From Flavobacterium cupreum (GTDB lineage: Bacteria; Bacteroidota; Bacteroidia; Flavobacteriales; Flavobacteriaceae), in NCBI RefSeq assembly GCF_003996965.1, contig NZ_QWDM01000022.1, positions 20,338-84,337 of the forward strand: DNA of 64,000 bases. Reading direction: 5' to 3'. This document shows positions 51,044 through 61,323 of this stretch, in pieces. The position numbers and the translations under genes were made by a program. The notes under the pieces were generated by a model. It made no database searches, was not told the origin of the DNA, and saw nothing but the letters and a program-made list of their open reading frames with translations. The first letter of the stretch is position 1. Each line of letters starts with the position of its first letter.

Positions 51044-52963
51044 ATGAAAAAACAGCTAATATTCCTATTTCTATTTACCCTGATTTCAGTTCAAGCTTAT
51101 TCAAAAGTTTGGACAATTTCGGATAACAATCTTGTGGTAAAGTTCGATGATCAAACTGCTCTTTTGAGTGTAACGGACAAACGCTGCAATAAGGTCTGGA
51201 ATCAATCTCCCTTGAAGGAAAAGTATTTGGTTAAAAAAACTTTGATTAAGGGAAATGAGATAACAGTTAGTTTGTCAGGAAAGTTTCCGTTTAAAGTGAT
51301 TTATACTTTAAATTCAAAATCAGCTTTAGAAATAAAACTAATTGCAGATAAAAAATTGCAAGTAGAAAATTTTGATTTTCCATCAGCCTTTGAAACGCCA
51401 GATACGAATCATTATTTGCTGTTAACAGATAGTGAAGGATTATTGCTCCCTGTTGATGACACCGAATATCCAATTGGTTCTAAGGAAGAACGACCTTTTT
51501 TTTGTGGAGGAAACACCGCAATGTCTTGGATGGGAATGGTAGATAAGCAGTTTGAAGCTGGATATATGGCCATTTTGGAAACGCCATATGATGCAAATTT
51601 TCACACACAAAAAGTGGATGGTTTGATCACGTTCTCAACGGTATGGCAGCCATCATTGGGTAAATTTGGTTACGACCGTAAAGTTACGTATCATTTTTTC
51701 GATAAAGGGGGATATGTTGCACAAGCAAAAACCTATCGCGATCATATTTGGAAGAAGAATGAGGTAATTACCTTGAGAGAAAACGAGAAAAAAACGCCGG
51801 CTTTGGCGAAAATGATTGGTGCAGTGCATCTTTATGTGTGGGACAATGCTCGCGAAGTTAGTTTTGCAAAAGAATTAAAGGATTCGGGTATAGAAAAAGT
51901 TTTTGTCATTTGGAATCCCAATCACACCCCTTATCCTGAAGTGGGTTATGATAAAAAGATTGCCGCTTTGGGCTATGCCACGGGAGGATATGAATTATTT
52001 ACAGATTTGAAATTAAGAGATACTGTAAAAAAAACTTTTACACCATCTAGAGAAGGACTTCATTTGGGAAGAACATCTTATCCTGGACAGTTTAATGAAT
52101 TGGCAGCCCGAACCAAAGAAGGCAAAACCTATTCCAATAATTTTGGACACACTTCCTGTCCTTTGGCCATTCGTCCTGAAATCATCAAAAGAGTAGAGAG
52201 AGAGTTAAAAGATTATCCACACGAATCCTATTTTTTAGATGTTTATCAAGCCAATGGATTATTCGAATGCTATTCTGATAAGCACCCATTGACCAGAGAA
52301 CAATTTGCAAACGAGGTAAAGAAAAATCATCAATTATTGACGGATCAGTACCATCAATTTTTGGGTGGTGAATGGGGCGCAGACTATTTAGGTTCCAATA
52401 GTGTTTATGTTCACGGAATGATGACGTTGCAACGCACTTGGTGGGGAAGCGAAATAGATAATAAAAACACCATTTATTATACTGGAAATTGGAAAAACAA
52501 CTCGCGTCCAACTCAAATGTTAGGAACAAGAGTGGCTCCGGGTAAATATTTAAAATATTCCATTAACGAATATTCTCGCGTGCCTCTTTACGAACTGGTT
52601 TATCACGATGCAGTGGTAACATCCTGGCGCTGGGAAGACAGCAATCACCATAATCCAGAAATTTGGTGGAAAAAAGACCTTTTTAACATGCTTTATGGTT
52701 CAGTGCCACTTTGGAATTTAGCTCGTGAACAATGGGAAGATCATAAAGTTACCTTTATTGAAAGTTATAAAAATGTTTGTCCTTGGTTGCAGAAAATTGG
52801 TTATGATGAATTGGTTTCACACAAGTTTGTGTCAGCAGATCACAAAGTACAGGAGTCAATCTTTTCTTCCGGAAATAGAATTGTGGTCAATTTTGGTGAT
52901 GAAAATTTTGTGTTAGAAGGAAATGTTATTAAAGCTAAAGGATTCTTGACATTTACGAATTAA
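51044..52963 (+). CDS. Putative glycoside hydrolase, GH101/GH129-like (DUF5696-type) barrel
   Basis: 639 residues with a signal peptide (to AYS, ~20). N-terminal beta-sandwich (~25-230; LLTDSEGLLLPVDDTEYP, GWMGMVDKQ-like strands) and then a TIM barrel: IEKVFVIWNPNHTPYPEVGY, SYFLDVYQANGLFECYSD (D ~398, nucleophile candidate) and FLGGEWGADYLGS (E ~441, acid/base candidate). D and E about 40 residues apart on neighbouring strands fits the GH101/GH129/GH13-like retaining clan, which includes alpha-N-acetylgalactosaminidases. I cannot assign a CAZy family firmly, nor a substrate. The position in a mannosidase run argues for an alpha-linked sugar. Confidence 0.6.
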   Translation: MKKQLIFLFLFTLISVQAYSKVWTISDNNLVVKFDDQTALLSVTDKRCNKVWNQSPLKEKYLVKKTLIKGNEITVSLSGKFPFKVIYTLNSKSALEIKLIADKKLQVENFDFPSAFETPDTNHYLLLTDSEGLLLPVDDTEYPIGSKEERPFFCGGNTAMSWMGMVDKQFEAGYMAILETPYDANFHTQKVDGLITFSTVWQPSLGKFGYDRKVTYHFFDKGGYVAQAKTYRDHIWKKNEVITLRENEKKTPALAKMIGAVHLYVWDNAREVSFAKELKDSGIEKVFVIWNPNHTPYPEVGYDKKIAALGYATGGYELFTDLKLRDTVKKTFTPSREGLHLGRTSYPGQFNELAARTKEGKTYSNNFGHTSCPLAIRPEIIKRVERELKDYPHESYFLDVYQANGLFECYSDKHPLTREQFANEVKKNHQLLTDQYHQFLGGEWGADYLGSNSVYVHGMMTLQRTWWGSEIDNKNTIYYTGNWKNNSRPTQMLGTRVAPGKYLKYSINEYSRVPLYELVYHDAVVTSWRWEDSNHHNPEIWWKKDLFNMLYGSVPLWNLAREQWEDHKVTFIESYKNVCPWLQKIGYDELVSHKFVSADHKVQESIFSSGNRIVVNFGDENFVLEGNVIKAKGFLTFTN

Positions 52964-52996
52964 ATTATAATCAATACAATCTAAAACACATAAGAA

Positions 52997-54955
52997 ATGT
53001 TTTTAAAAAACGCAAAGACCGCTATTTTTCTATTGATGTTGCTCGTTATAGCAAAGAGTTCGGCGCAAAACAAACTGAAATCTCATACAGTTTCTCAACA
53101 ATTTGTGTCTGAATACCCGAGTGAAAAACAATGGGAAAGTATACCAGTACATCCTAGGTTATTTGCCAACGATGCACGTATAGAAACATTGAAATTACAA
53201 AACGATGAGGTTTCAAAAGCACTATTGTTGTTATTGAAAAATAATGCAGAAAAGACATTAAAGGCAGGCAAGATTGAATATCCTTCTAAAGGTTTTAAAT
53301 TAGAAGCTGTTCGGAATGTGCAAGACCGGATATTGACGTTAGGGCTGGCTTTCCAGGTATTTGGAGACGTACGTTATTTCGAACGTGCCAAAGCAGAGTT
53401 GATGCAATTGACAGAGTTACCAGACTGGAACCCGTCTCACTTTCTGGATGTTGGCGAAGCCACTTTGGCTGCAGGAGTTGGTTTGGATTGGTTTTACAAC
53501 GATTTTACCCCAACTGAAAGAGAAAAAATTACTCAGGCAATTATAAAAAATGGAATCAATCCTTCACTGGATGTAAAAGAAAGCAAAGAAAATAATAGCT
53601 GGATGAATGCCAACTTCAATTGGAATCCTGTATGCAATGGCGGACTGTTGGTGGGAGCATTGGCCATTTATGAAAGGGAACCCAAATTGGCACGTCAGAT
53701 TGTGGAACGTTCCATCAAGTATATACCATACCACGGAGCGGTATATGCACCCGATGGAACTTATGCAGAAGGGATGGCTTATTGGTCGTATGGTACGCTA
53801 TATCAAGTAGCTATGATTGAAGCATTACGATCCGTATTTGGGTCTTCTTTCAAAATAGAATCCTTTCCGGGTTTTCTAAAATCAACAAATTTTATTACAC
53901 AAAATGTTGGCCCTACAGGTTATGAATATACTTTTTCAGATGCAGGATTTAAAGAGTCAAAATTGTCCGCAAAACCTCTTGCCGAAAGATTTACTTCTGA
54001 ACCACTTATGTTTTGGTTTGCCCGAGAAAATAGAAACAGGGTAATTGCTCGAGATGAGATAATTAGTATTTTATTGGCCAAAAGCATAGTAATAAAGGAT
54101 ACTGTTTCTAATGCTCAAAAAAAACACAGCAGACATTTTGCATTAGAAGTATTATGGTGGGATCCAAAATTACCACCTATGGATAAAAAGAGTTTTTTAC
54201 CCTTGCACTGGACTGCCGATGGTCATATGCCTATGGCGGTAATTCGCTCGGCTTGGAATGATCCTTTGGCTTCATATATAGCCATAAAAGGCGGTACACC
54301 CAATAATTCGCATGGACATATGGATGTAGGTAGTTTTATCATTGAATCCAATGGAGTGCGTTGGGCACTGGATTTAGGCGCAGAAAGTTATGACAAAATG
54401 CGTGCAGCCAAACTCGATTTGTGGAATTACTCACAAGACAGCAATCGCTGGACTACTTTCAGGCCGGGACCGGATTCTCATAATATAGTGCGATTCAATA
54501 ATTCCAGACAAGATGTTTCGGGTTTAGCAACTATCAGTAAATTAACTGATCAAAAAGGGGTAGTTGGAAATGTTGTTGACCTCACTTCACTCTATAAATC
54601 GCAGGTAGAGAAAGTTTTCAGAACAGTAAAAATGTTTCCAGATAAATCAATAGTAATTCAAGATGAATGGGAAACGGGAGAGAAGGAGGGAGAATATACT
54701 TTTCAATGGGTAACGGGAGCCAAAGTTAGTATTAAGCCGTATGGTGTATTATTAGAACAAAATGGTGAATCGATGAAATTGAACGTTGAAATTCCAAATT
54801 CCAATGTGAAACCACAAATCCTTATTGAAGATGTTTCAAAAGCAAAAGCAGTACAGGATTCAGATAATCCCGGCGTCAGCAGGATGTTAATTAAGCTAAA
54901 ATACGCTAAAATGAACAAATTTGTATTAAAAATAACTGCTGTGCCTGTAAAATAA
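52997..54955 (+). CDS. Heparinase II/III-family protein, candidate uronate lyase
   Basis: 652 residues; signal peptide to SSAQ (~24). The N-terminal alpha/alpha toroid carries NNSWMNANFNWNPVCNGG (Asn ~203-208) and PDGTYAEGMAYWSYG (Tyr ~254, catalytic base/acid). The C-terminal beta-sandwich has NNSHGHMDVGSFIIES (His ~437) and a zinc-binding-like HNIVRFN. This is the fold of PL15/17/21 and related lyases, which split uronic acid-containing chains by beta-elimination. The exact family is not clear. In this locus it would create an unsaturated uronate. It is 33 bases from both neighbours, so part of one operon. Confidence 0.78.
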   Translation: MFLKNAKTAIFLLMLLVIAKSSAQNKLKSHTVSQQFVSEYPSEKQWESIPVHPRLFANDARIETLKLQNDEVSKALLLLLKNNAEKTLKAGKIEYPSKGFKLEAVRNVQDRILTLGLAFQVFGDVRYFERAKAELMQLTELPDWNPSHFLDVGEATLAAGVGLDWFYNDFTPTEREKITQAIIKNGINPSLDVKESKENNSWMNANFNWNPVCNGGLLVGALAIYEREPKLARQIVERSIKYIPYHGAVYAPDGTYAEGMAYWSYGTLYQVAMIEALRSVFGSSFKIESFPGFLKSTNFITQNVGPTGYEYTFSDAGFKESKLSAKPLAERFTSEPLMFWFARENRNRVIARDEIISILLAKSIVIKDTVSNAQKKHSRHFALEVLWWDPKLPPMDKKSFLPLHWTADGHMPMAVIRSAWNDPLASYIAIKGGTPNNSHGHMDVGSFIIESNGVRWALDLGAESYDKMRAAKLDLWNYSQDSNRWTTFRPGPDSHNIVRFNNSRQDVSGLATISKLTDQKGVVGNVVDLTSLYKSQVEKVFRTVKMFPDKSIVIQDEWETGEKEGEYTFQWVTGAKVSIKPYGVLLEQNGESMKLNVEIPNSNVKPQILIEDVSKAKAVQDSDNPGVSRMLIKLKYAKMNKFVLKITAVPVK

Positions 54956-54988
54956 TGGAGTATTACTTATTTTCAATAACTAAGTAAG

Positions 54989-57154
54989 ATGCTGATTAAA
55001 ACATATGTGATGAAAAATGTCTCACAAAATACAAATTATCCAATTATGAGAGTAATCCTTGCTTTCCTATTTTTTGCTACAAATTATTTGTTTGCTTCAC
55101 CATTTGCCACTTGGACAAGTACAGAACTAACCCTTAATAATGGACTTGTTCAACGAAAAATAAAGCTTCCAACTACCGAAGGAAATTTTATTACGACTTC
55201 ATACAAGCCAGTAAATGGTGAGTTTAAGTATTTCTCAGCTAAAATCACCGACTTTCAATTCGAAGCAAATAGTGTTTCATATTGTGGTTTAAGTAATTGG
55301 AGTTTGGTAAATATTCAACAAATTTCAGATAAAAATCAAGGAGATGGAGCTGCTGTAACATTACAAAGTGCAGATAAAAAAATAGAAGTCACCATCAATT
55401 TTCTTTTATATCCAAACTTGCCGGTGATTCGCAAAAGTTTGACTATTAAAAATTTAGGTGCTAATGAAATTGCATTGGAATCAGTCGATGTTGAAAAACT
55501 AAATACGGTGTCCTATTGGGCAAGCACTTTCAGTTGGATTTGTTCCGATTATGGTCGTCGTCGTCATATTGGGCCTTACGAGGGAAATATGCAGGATGCA
55601 CTTGTGATTATTCATAATATGGATTGGGCATCAGGAATAGTAATTGGCAATGAAGCAACAGGAGTCTTGAAGAGGACATCTGCTTACTGGAATGCGAATG
55701 ATATTTGTGCCGGACTAACACATAAAGAGGCACGTTTTCCCTTTAGAAAATGGATTAAATCCAATCAATCATTTGAAACTCCACAAGTTTTTACTATGGT
55801 GTACAATAATTGTAAAGATCCAAATGAGATCTTAAATACTGTCGTACCTGACTTTATTCGTAAAAATATGGATATTCGTCTTTCTGCCCTCGATGAAAAA
55901 CCAACTTTTGTCTATAATACCTGGGTTCCTTTCGAGAAAAATATTAATGAAAAATTGATTTTTGAATTAGCTAAATCAGCCTCTGATGCAGGGATGAAAG
56001 AATTTGTAATTGATGACGGTTGGTCCAGTAATTATGGTGACTGGGAAATTGACAAAGAGAAATTTCCAAACGGTCTAAAGCCGGTGTTCGATTACATTAA
56101 GTCTTTGGGTATGAAGCCAGGTTTGTGGATAAGCGTAGGAAGTGCATCGACAGATAGTAAAGTATATAAAGAACATCCCGAATGGTTTTTGCAGGACAAA
56201 AACGGAAATCTGACCAACAATCACATCGAAGTAGAGGATCATGAAATGAAATCGGCTTGTTTTTCAACGGGTTGGAAAGATTATATGAAAGGAATATTGT
56301 TGAAGTTGAGTCTCGATTACGGATTGGAATATATGAAACTCGACTTTGCCGTGGTGACAAGTGCCTATATTTTTGATAAAGAAAAGTCGGGTTGTTATGC
56401 TTCAAACCATTCTGGACACAAAGATCATAACGAATCTTTTTATACAAATTATCAGCAGATGTGGACTCTTTTTGATGAACTACATGCAGCCAAACCAAAC
56501 TTGTTTATTGATTGCACATTCGAAGCAATGGGAGGTTTACAATTAATTGATTACGCAATGCTCAAACATGCAGAGGGCAATTGGTTGTCAAATTTTGATG
56601 GAGTTGCGGGTGCAAATACAGATTTACGGGTTCGCAATATGGCGTGGTGGCGTTCACCAGCAATCCCAGCTACGGCATTGGTAATAGGCAATCCTCAGAT
56701 GCAAGATAAAGGCTGGGACATGCACATAAAATCTTTGGCAGGTGCTTTGCCCATTATGCTCGGTGATCCCCGGAAATTATCTGACCAGGATTTTAAAAAA
56801 TACCGTGCCTACGCAGATTGGTTGCAGTTAATGGAGGAACGATACGGCATTATGTCCTATCGACAGGATTTGGCAAACTTTGGTGAGCCGATGGAAGGCA
56901 GTTGGGATGGTTTTCAACGAATAAATTCTGATACAAAAAGTGGAGGAATAATTGGCGTTTTTAGGCATGGTGCAATTGAGAGTAAGCGAGTTATTACTAT
57001 TTCAAGACTTGATTTGAAAAATAATTATCAGGTTAAAAAAATGGATGGTACAGTAGTGGCAACTTTGACAGGCTTAGAACTCAACCAAAAAGGATTTACT
57101 TTAACCTTAGATCAGCTTTACACTGGTGAACTTTTTGAAATTTGTAAAAAATAA
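54989..57154 (+). CDS. GH36 (melibiase-type) alpha-galactosidase-like enzyme
   Basis: 721 residues from the first ATG, but MRVILAFLFFATNYLFAS at 55046 makes a better signal peptide, so the mature protein probably starts from there. GH36/GH27-clan features: N-terminal beta-supersandwich, then FVYNTWVPFEKNINE, FVIDDGWSSNYGDWE, GMKPGLWISVGSAS, YMKLDFAVVTS (nucleophile D ~452) and LFIDCTFEAMGGLQLIDYAM (acid/base D ~521, usual D-C-x-GGG-R-D motif altered). The altered second motif (EAMGG rather than SGGGR) suggests a substrate other than plain raffinose-type galactosides. It is the last + strand gene of the run. Confidence 0.84.
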   Translation: MLIKTYVMKNVSQNTNYPIMRVILAFLFFATNYLFASPFATWTSTELTLNNGLVQRKIKLPTTEGNFITTSYKPVNGEFKYFSAKITDFQFEANSVSYCGLSNWSLVNIQQISDKNQGDGAAVTLQSADKKIEVTINFLLYPNLPVIRKSLTIKNLGANEIALESVDVEKLNTVSYWASTFSWICSDYGRRRHIGPYEGNMQDALVIIHNMDWASGIVIGNEATGVLKRTSAYWNANDICAGLTHKEARFPFRKWIKSNQSFETPQVFTMVYNNCKDPNEILNTVVPDFIRKNMDIRLSALDEKPTFVYNTWVPFEKNINEKLIFELAKSASDAGMKEFVIDDGWSSNYGDWEIDKEKFPNGLKPVFDYIKSLGMKPGLWISVGSASTDSKVYKEHPEWFLQDKNGNLTNNHIEVEDHEMKSACFSTGWKDYMKGILLKLSLDYGLEYMKLDFAVVTSAYIFDKEKSGCYASNHSGHKDHNESFYTNYQQMWTLFDELHAAKPNLFIDCTFEAMGGLQLIDYAMLKHAEGNWLSNFDGVAGANTDLRVRNMAWWRSPAIPATALVIGNPQMQDKGWDMHIKSLAGALPIMLGDPRKLSDQDFKKYRAYADWLQLMEERYGIMSYRQDLANFGEPMEGSWDGFQRINSDTKSGGIIGVFRHGAIESKRVITISRLDLKNNYQVKKMDGTVVATLTGLELNQKGFTLTLDQLYTGELFEICKK

Positions 57155-57234
57155 ATTGCGAATCGCAAAGTAGTATCAATATTTTTTTGCCTTAAGTTTT
57201 ATAAATAAATCATACCTATTTTAAAAGATAGCTG
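57155..57234. terminator. Possible weak terminator of the + strand run
   Basis: TTGCG-AAT-CGCAA at 57156-57168 directly follows the GH36 stop codon, with a run of seven T about 14 bases later. The stem is only 5 bp, so termination would be weak. Confidence 0.35.
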
Positions 57235-57501
57235 TCATTGGAAGGAAAATAAAAGTCGCCAGAAAAAGTGATTTAAAAAGCATTCGAAAAAATCTTCATT
57301 TTTCAGTAGTTCTTTATCATCAACATTAGCTTGAGTTACAGCAAAGCTGAACAATTCTCCTTTGTCATTAATAATTATATGGAGCTTAAATCGATGAAAC
57401 CAACCCCATTGTAGACCCTGTAGTAGCAGTTCTTCACGCCAATCTACGCTCTGAAAGACTACAAAATCACTCCAAAGTGATAACATAATTTTAAATTTCA
57501 T
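57235..57501 (-). mobile_element. IS982-type transposase remnant
   Basis: On the minus strand an 88-codon frame contains GWFHRFKLHIIINDKGELF, then VTQANVDDKELL, matching the middle of IS982-family DDE transposases (GWFFGFKLH, INDKGEIL, GNVDDREPL). The sequence before and after is unrelated and there is no N- or C-terminal half. It marks an old insertion at the point where gene direction changes. Inverted repeats of the element are not recognisable. Confidence 0.6.
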
Positions 57502-57637
57502 TTGTTATGCTTTTGTTTTATAAGCTTTTTTTATAATCTACTTATAAGTTTGTAAAGGGATGTAATCTTAAATTGATAAGGGTCTTTTTTGTAAACCAGT
57601 ATTTGAATATCACAGAATTTGCGCAGCGATTAAGCTA

Positions 57638-59041
57638 TTACTGCCTTATAACTAGAGTATTAAATGAGCTTGCTTCAAAAACCGGACTAACTTTTTTATT
57701 TCCAATTTTAAAAGTAATTGCTTTTTCTGAATCTTCGGGGTTGTGAGCCACAATTACAATACTTTTATCGGGATTGATAAATGAAAGCAGATTAGTATAT
57801 GTTCCGTTGGTTTTTAAGCGTTTGGCACCGGGCTTCACATAATGACTCAAATGTTTCATTAAATAATACTCATGATTGTATTTAAACGTTTTGTTTAAAG
57901 TATCCACACTAATTAAAGAATTTTGCTGCCAGCCCCAGGTGCTTATTCCCCCTTCTTTTAAGGAAGTGTTCCAGTACGTATAAGCATTAGCGCCATTATT
58001 TAAATACTGTTTCATTAAATCCCAGGTATACAGGCAATATTTCCAGTCGTTTTTGCCGTCGCCGCATTCTTGCTCGGTTTGATAGAGTGAAAGATTGGGA
58101 TAGTTTTTATTTAAAGCTGCAATTGCACCTTTTCCTGCCCATTGAATGCCAACACCTTTGATGTATTTATTAATGGCAGGTTTTTGCATAATGGTATCCA
58201 CAAACTTGTCATTATCACTATTCATGGTTCCGAAAAACACATCAACCTTCATTGCATTCATTTTGGGGGCTAAGTAACCGATGAATTTTCCGAGCCCCTG
58301 CGCTGTCCATGTACAGCTTGGAAAAATTTGCGCCGCTACAAATTCGTTTTGCGGCATCACCATGCTGATATAGATGTTTTGCTGACGGTAAGCTTTTACA
58401 AATTTTTCAAAGTATAGAGCATAGGCTTTAAAGTATTCATCCTTTTGAATGAACATATCCTGAAATTCGGAACCGCTTTGCTCAGCCTGCAAATCGTTAT
58501 ATTTACTTGGTTTTAGAGCATAATGTTTATTAGTTTTCATCCAGGTTGGAGGTGACCACGGTGAGGCCCATATTTTTAAAGACGGTTTGTATTTTTGTGC
58601 ACTCTTTATAAAGGGAACCAGAGTTTTGAGATCCTGGGCAATGCTGAAATTCTTCATCTCAAAATCTTGGTCTGTTTCATTATATGAATACCATGCTGTA
58701 GAGAAGTCGTTTGCCGCTACAGGCATTCTGCAGAGATTGAAACTTGCGCCATAGTCAGGCTTGAATAATTCTCTAAAAATGCTTTGACGATCTTTATCAC
58801 TTAACAGGCTTAAAGAAGTCCAGCCCAATTCATTAAAGCAAGTGCCAAAACCATCAATCGACTGCAATTTGTTTTGAATTTCTATCTCGACATCTGCCAT
58901 CGAAGTAGCTTTGGTGGTTGTTAAACCGGCTTTCTTTTTCCAGGGTGATGTTTGTGTTGTACTTACCCAATGAACAGTTGTTTGGCTATAGAGGTTGGTA
59001 GATAACAGTATTAAAAACACGATGGCATTAAGTAGTCTCAT
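57638..59041 (-). CDS. GH30 family glycosidase
   Basis: 467 residues; signal peptide to ~19 (LYSQ). GH30 features: IDGFGTCFNELGWTSLSLL (the family GFG..E opening), NLCRMPVAANDFS, WASPWSPPTWMKTN, MVMPQNEFVAAQIFPSCTW (acid/base E ~231), YQTEQECGDG (nucleophile E ~323) and YWNTSLKEGGISTWGWQQNS, then a short C-terminal beta-domain (VIVAHNPEDSEKAITFKIG). GH30 enzymes include beta-1,6-glucanases, glucosylceramidases, xylosidases and fucosidases. It follows the GH65 gene by 57 bases on the same strand and should share promoter element D. Confidence 0.9.
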   Translation of the reverse strand: MRLLNAIVFLILLSTNLYSQTTVHWVSTTQTSPWKKKAGLTTTKATSMADVEIEIQNKLQSIDGFGTCFNELGWTSLSLLSDKDRQSIFRELFKPDYGASFNLCRMPVAANDFSTAWYSYNETDQDFEMKNFSIAQDLKTLVPFIKSAQKYKPSLKIWASPWSPPTWMKTNKHYALKPSKYNDLQAEQSGSEFQDMFIQKDEYFKAYALYFEKFVKAYRQQNIYISMVMPQNEFVAAQIFPSCTWTAQGLGKFIGYLAPKMNAMKVDVFFGTMNSDNDKFVDTIMQKPAINKYIKGVGIQWAGKGAIAALNKNYPNLSLYQTEQECGDGKNDWKYCLYTWDLMKQYLNNGANAYTYWNTSLKEGGISTWGWQQNSLISVDTLNKTFKYNHEYYLMKHLSHYVKPGAKRLKTNGTYTNLLSFINPDKSIVIVAHNPEDSEKAITFKIGNKKVSPVFEASSFNTLVIRQ

Positions 59042-59097
59042 AATTTTATATTTATTGGTAAGTATATATTAAGCATGTATGCATTGAGTGAAAGGGT

Positions 59098-61188
59098 TTA
59101 GTTCTGCCTGCAAACAATATCCTTTTTGCCACTAATTTTAATAGTTAATTTGTTCCAGTGCGCGGGCAAATTTGCTTTTTCCTGGTAAAGACCATTTTCG
59201 CCAATCGTCATCCCGGCAAAGCCAAAAATTATGGTTTGTAACATCCCTCCATAACCGGTACAAAATACCGTTACACTCGGGCGGGGTTTTTCTGATATAA
59301 AACCAAAAGGAGCTTTTCTGTTAGGCTGATATGCTTTTTTGAAAAGTTCATATGCTTTTTGTGTATTGCCTAAACGCGCATAAGCAGCAGCAAGCGCACT
59401 ATAACTCATTGAAGGTCCATTGGGATCAATTTTTGGCTCGTAATATTGCAAATCTTTTAGTATTTGGGCTTTGTCTGTTATATAATCTAATGGGAATGCT
59501 AATAAATTGGCATCGGCTTGCTTAATGCGCTCACCCTTATATTGTTCATATTGAAGTGTTGCTCCGTTTACATCTTTCAAAATTACAATCTTATCGTGCA
59601 CTTTCTGCCAGTCTGGATTAGCTGTTTGGCCTAGTATCTTTGCGGTTTTTATTGCTGCATCCAATACCACCTTCACTGCACCATTGGTAAACGCATTGTC
59701 GTCAATGTCTTCATGATATTCATCGGGACCAACTATATTCCTGATATGGTAAGAACCCTTTTCGTCCTTAACAGATCGAGATACCCAAAAATTGGCAATA
59801 GCATGTATCAGCGGAAATCCTTTTTGCTGAAGCCATAACTTATCATTAGTAACTTTATAGTAATTCCAGGCAGCTATTGCAACATCGGCAGTTATATGGT
59901 GTTCATTCATGTCCAGCTTGTAGGAAATCGATGTAGACTCGTTTCCTTTCAGATCAGATTCCCATGGAAACATGGCTCCCTGATAGCCAAACTGCGCAGC
60001 CCGTTTTTTAGCTTGGGGCAAGGTATTAAAACGAAAATCCATCATAGATTTGGCAAAAGCAGGTTGCATTGCAAGTAATGGAGGATACATCCAAAGTTCT
60101 GCGTCCCAAAAAATATGACCGCCCCAACCCGTTTCTGACAGTCCGCAGGGAGGGATGCTTAACTCAAATCCGGTTGTGATAGAGGAATACAATGAATATA
60201 ACGCCAGACGCGCATCTATTTGAGCTTCATCATCTCCTTCAATTTCAATATCGCTTTTCCATAATTTAGCCCATGCAGCTTTATGGTTATCAAGAAGGTG
60301 TTGGTATCCCAGATTGTAATCCCTACCGCAGATACGCACCGCATCACTATAAGCGTCTCCGGTAATTTTAGAATGGGTAAAGGTGTTTAACGAGCAGAAA
60401 GAGTATTTTTCTCCCTTTTTAAGCTTTACTAAAAATGCAAGTTGCTGACTGGTAGCACTGTTTTTTTTGTAGTTAAGTTGTGGTGTATGACCGTTGAAGA
60501 AGAACGTATTTGCCCCTGCAACGCAATCTGTGCCTGATTCGGTTGGAAAAACTGCAGACATTACAGGGATTTTTTCTTTTACAGTAGTGCTTAAACCATA
60601 CATGTTATAATCAAGATGGCTCTTATAGATACTGAACGTTTTCTCTCGATTAGGAATATTCATTACACTTTGTACAGTAAATTCAATGTCTTCCAAAGCT
60701 TCAAACTCATATACCCCCATTGTGGCCATTGGCAGGTTTCGTAATGCCACCTGCTGTGTGCGAATATTTAATTGGTTTCCGTATGTATAGGAGGTTTCAA
60801 GACTGGCTTCTTTAAGGTTCAAACGTTGTTTCCAATTTTTTACCTCAGAACCACATTGAAGTTCTTTGTTATTCGCAAACACGACCTTTATGTTAATAGG
60901 ATTAAAGTTATTGATCAGACGTACATAATCGCTCAGAGGAGCACGGTCATCCAGTCCGTTTATCAGAACACGCTCTGCACCCAATCCAGTTTTTAAACTC
61001 CTGAATCCAATCATTCCGTTACCAAGATATGCTGGAGTATACTTGATAGTATCGGTTGTCTCTACCATCCATAAATCTTTTATTCGAGGTTGAGAATAGA
61101 CTGTTGAAAGATTTAAAAGGCTTTGTAGAAAAAATACAGTTGTTAATTTAAGTACTTGCTTAAGTGAATAGTTTTTTACTGTTATCAT
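59098..61188 (-). CDS. GH65-type (trehalase/phosphorylase-like) enzyme, exported
   Basis: 696 residues; a signal-like N-terminus to about residue 32 (FLQSLLNLSTVYSQ) indicates export. N-terminal beta-sandwich (TPAYLGNGMIGFRSLKTG) and an alpha/alpha barrel with GWGGHIFWDAELWMYPPLLA, FGYQGAMFPWESDLKG, EHHITADVAIAAWNYY and GPDEYHEDIDDNAFTN (catalytic Glu region near 485). Intracellular GH65 proteins are phosphorylases of maltose, kojibiose, trehalose and similar. Exported members without phosphate context are usually hydrolases (acid trehalase or glucosyl-hydroxylysine type), so an alpha-glucoside hydrolase is more likely here. It is the first gene after promoter element D. Confidence 0.86.
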   Translation of the reverse strand: MITVKNYSLKQVLKLTTVFFLQSLLNLSTVYSQPRIKDLWMVETTDTIKYTPAYLGNGMIGFRSLKTGLGAERVLINGLDDRAPLSDYVRLINNFNPINIKVVFANNKELQCGSEVKNWKQRLNLKEASLETSYTYGNQLNIRTQQVALRNLPMATMGVYEFEALEDIEFTVQSVMNIPNREKTFSIYKSHLDYNMYGLSTTVKEKIPVMSAVFPTESGTDCVAGANTFFFNGHTPQLNYKKNSATSQQLAFLVKLKKGEKYSFCSLNTFTHSKITGDAYSDAVRICGRDYNLGYQHLLDNHKAAWAKLWKSDIEIEGDDEAQIDARLALYSLYSSITTGFELSIPPCGLSETGWGGHIFWDAELWMYPPLLAMQPAFAKSMMDFRFNTLPQAKKRAAQFGYQGAMFPWESDLKGNESTSISYKLDMNEHHITADVAIAAWNYYKVTNDKLWLQQKGFPLIHAIANFWVSRSVKDEKGSYHIRNIVGPDEYHEDIDDNAFTNGAVKVVLDAAIKTAKILGQTANPDWQKVHDKIVILKDVNGATLQYEQYKGERIKQADANLLAFPLDYITDKAQILKDLQYYEPKIDPNGPSMSYSALAAAYARLGNTQKAYELFKKAYQPNRKAPFGFISEKPRPSVTVFCTGYGGMLQTIIFGFAGMTIGENGLYQEKANLPAHWNKLTIKISGKKDIVCRQN

Positions 61189-61323
61189 TGTTTACTTATG
61201 TGTATAAATTTATTTACTAATTAAAATGGTTTATAGTTAAGTGGTAGTTGTAAAGGAGAATTTTTATTTCAATGCCAGCCCGGATATTGACTTTTTAGCA
61301 TTATGTTAATCATTTTTTTGCTA

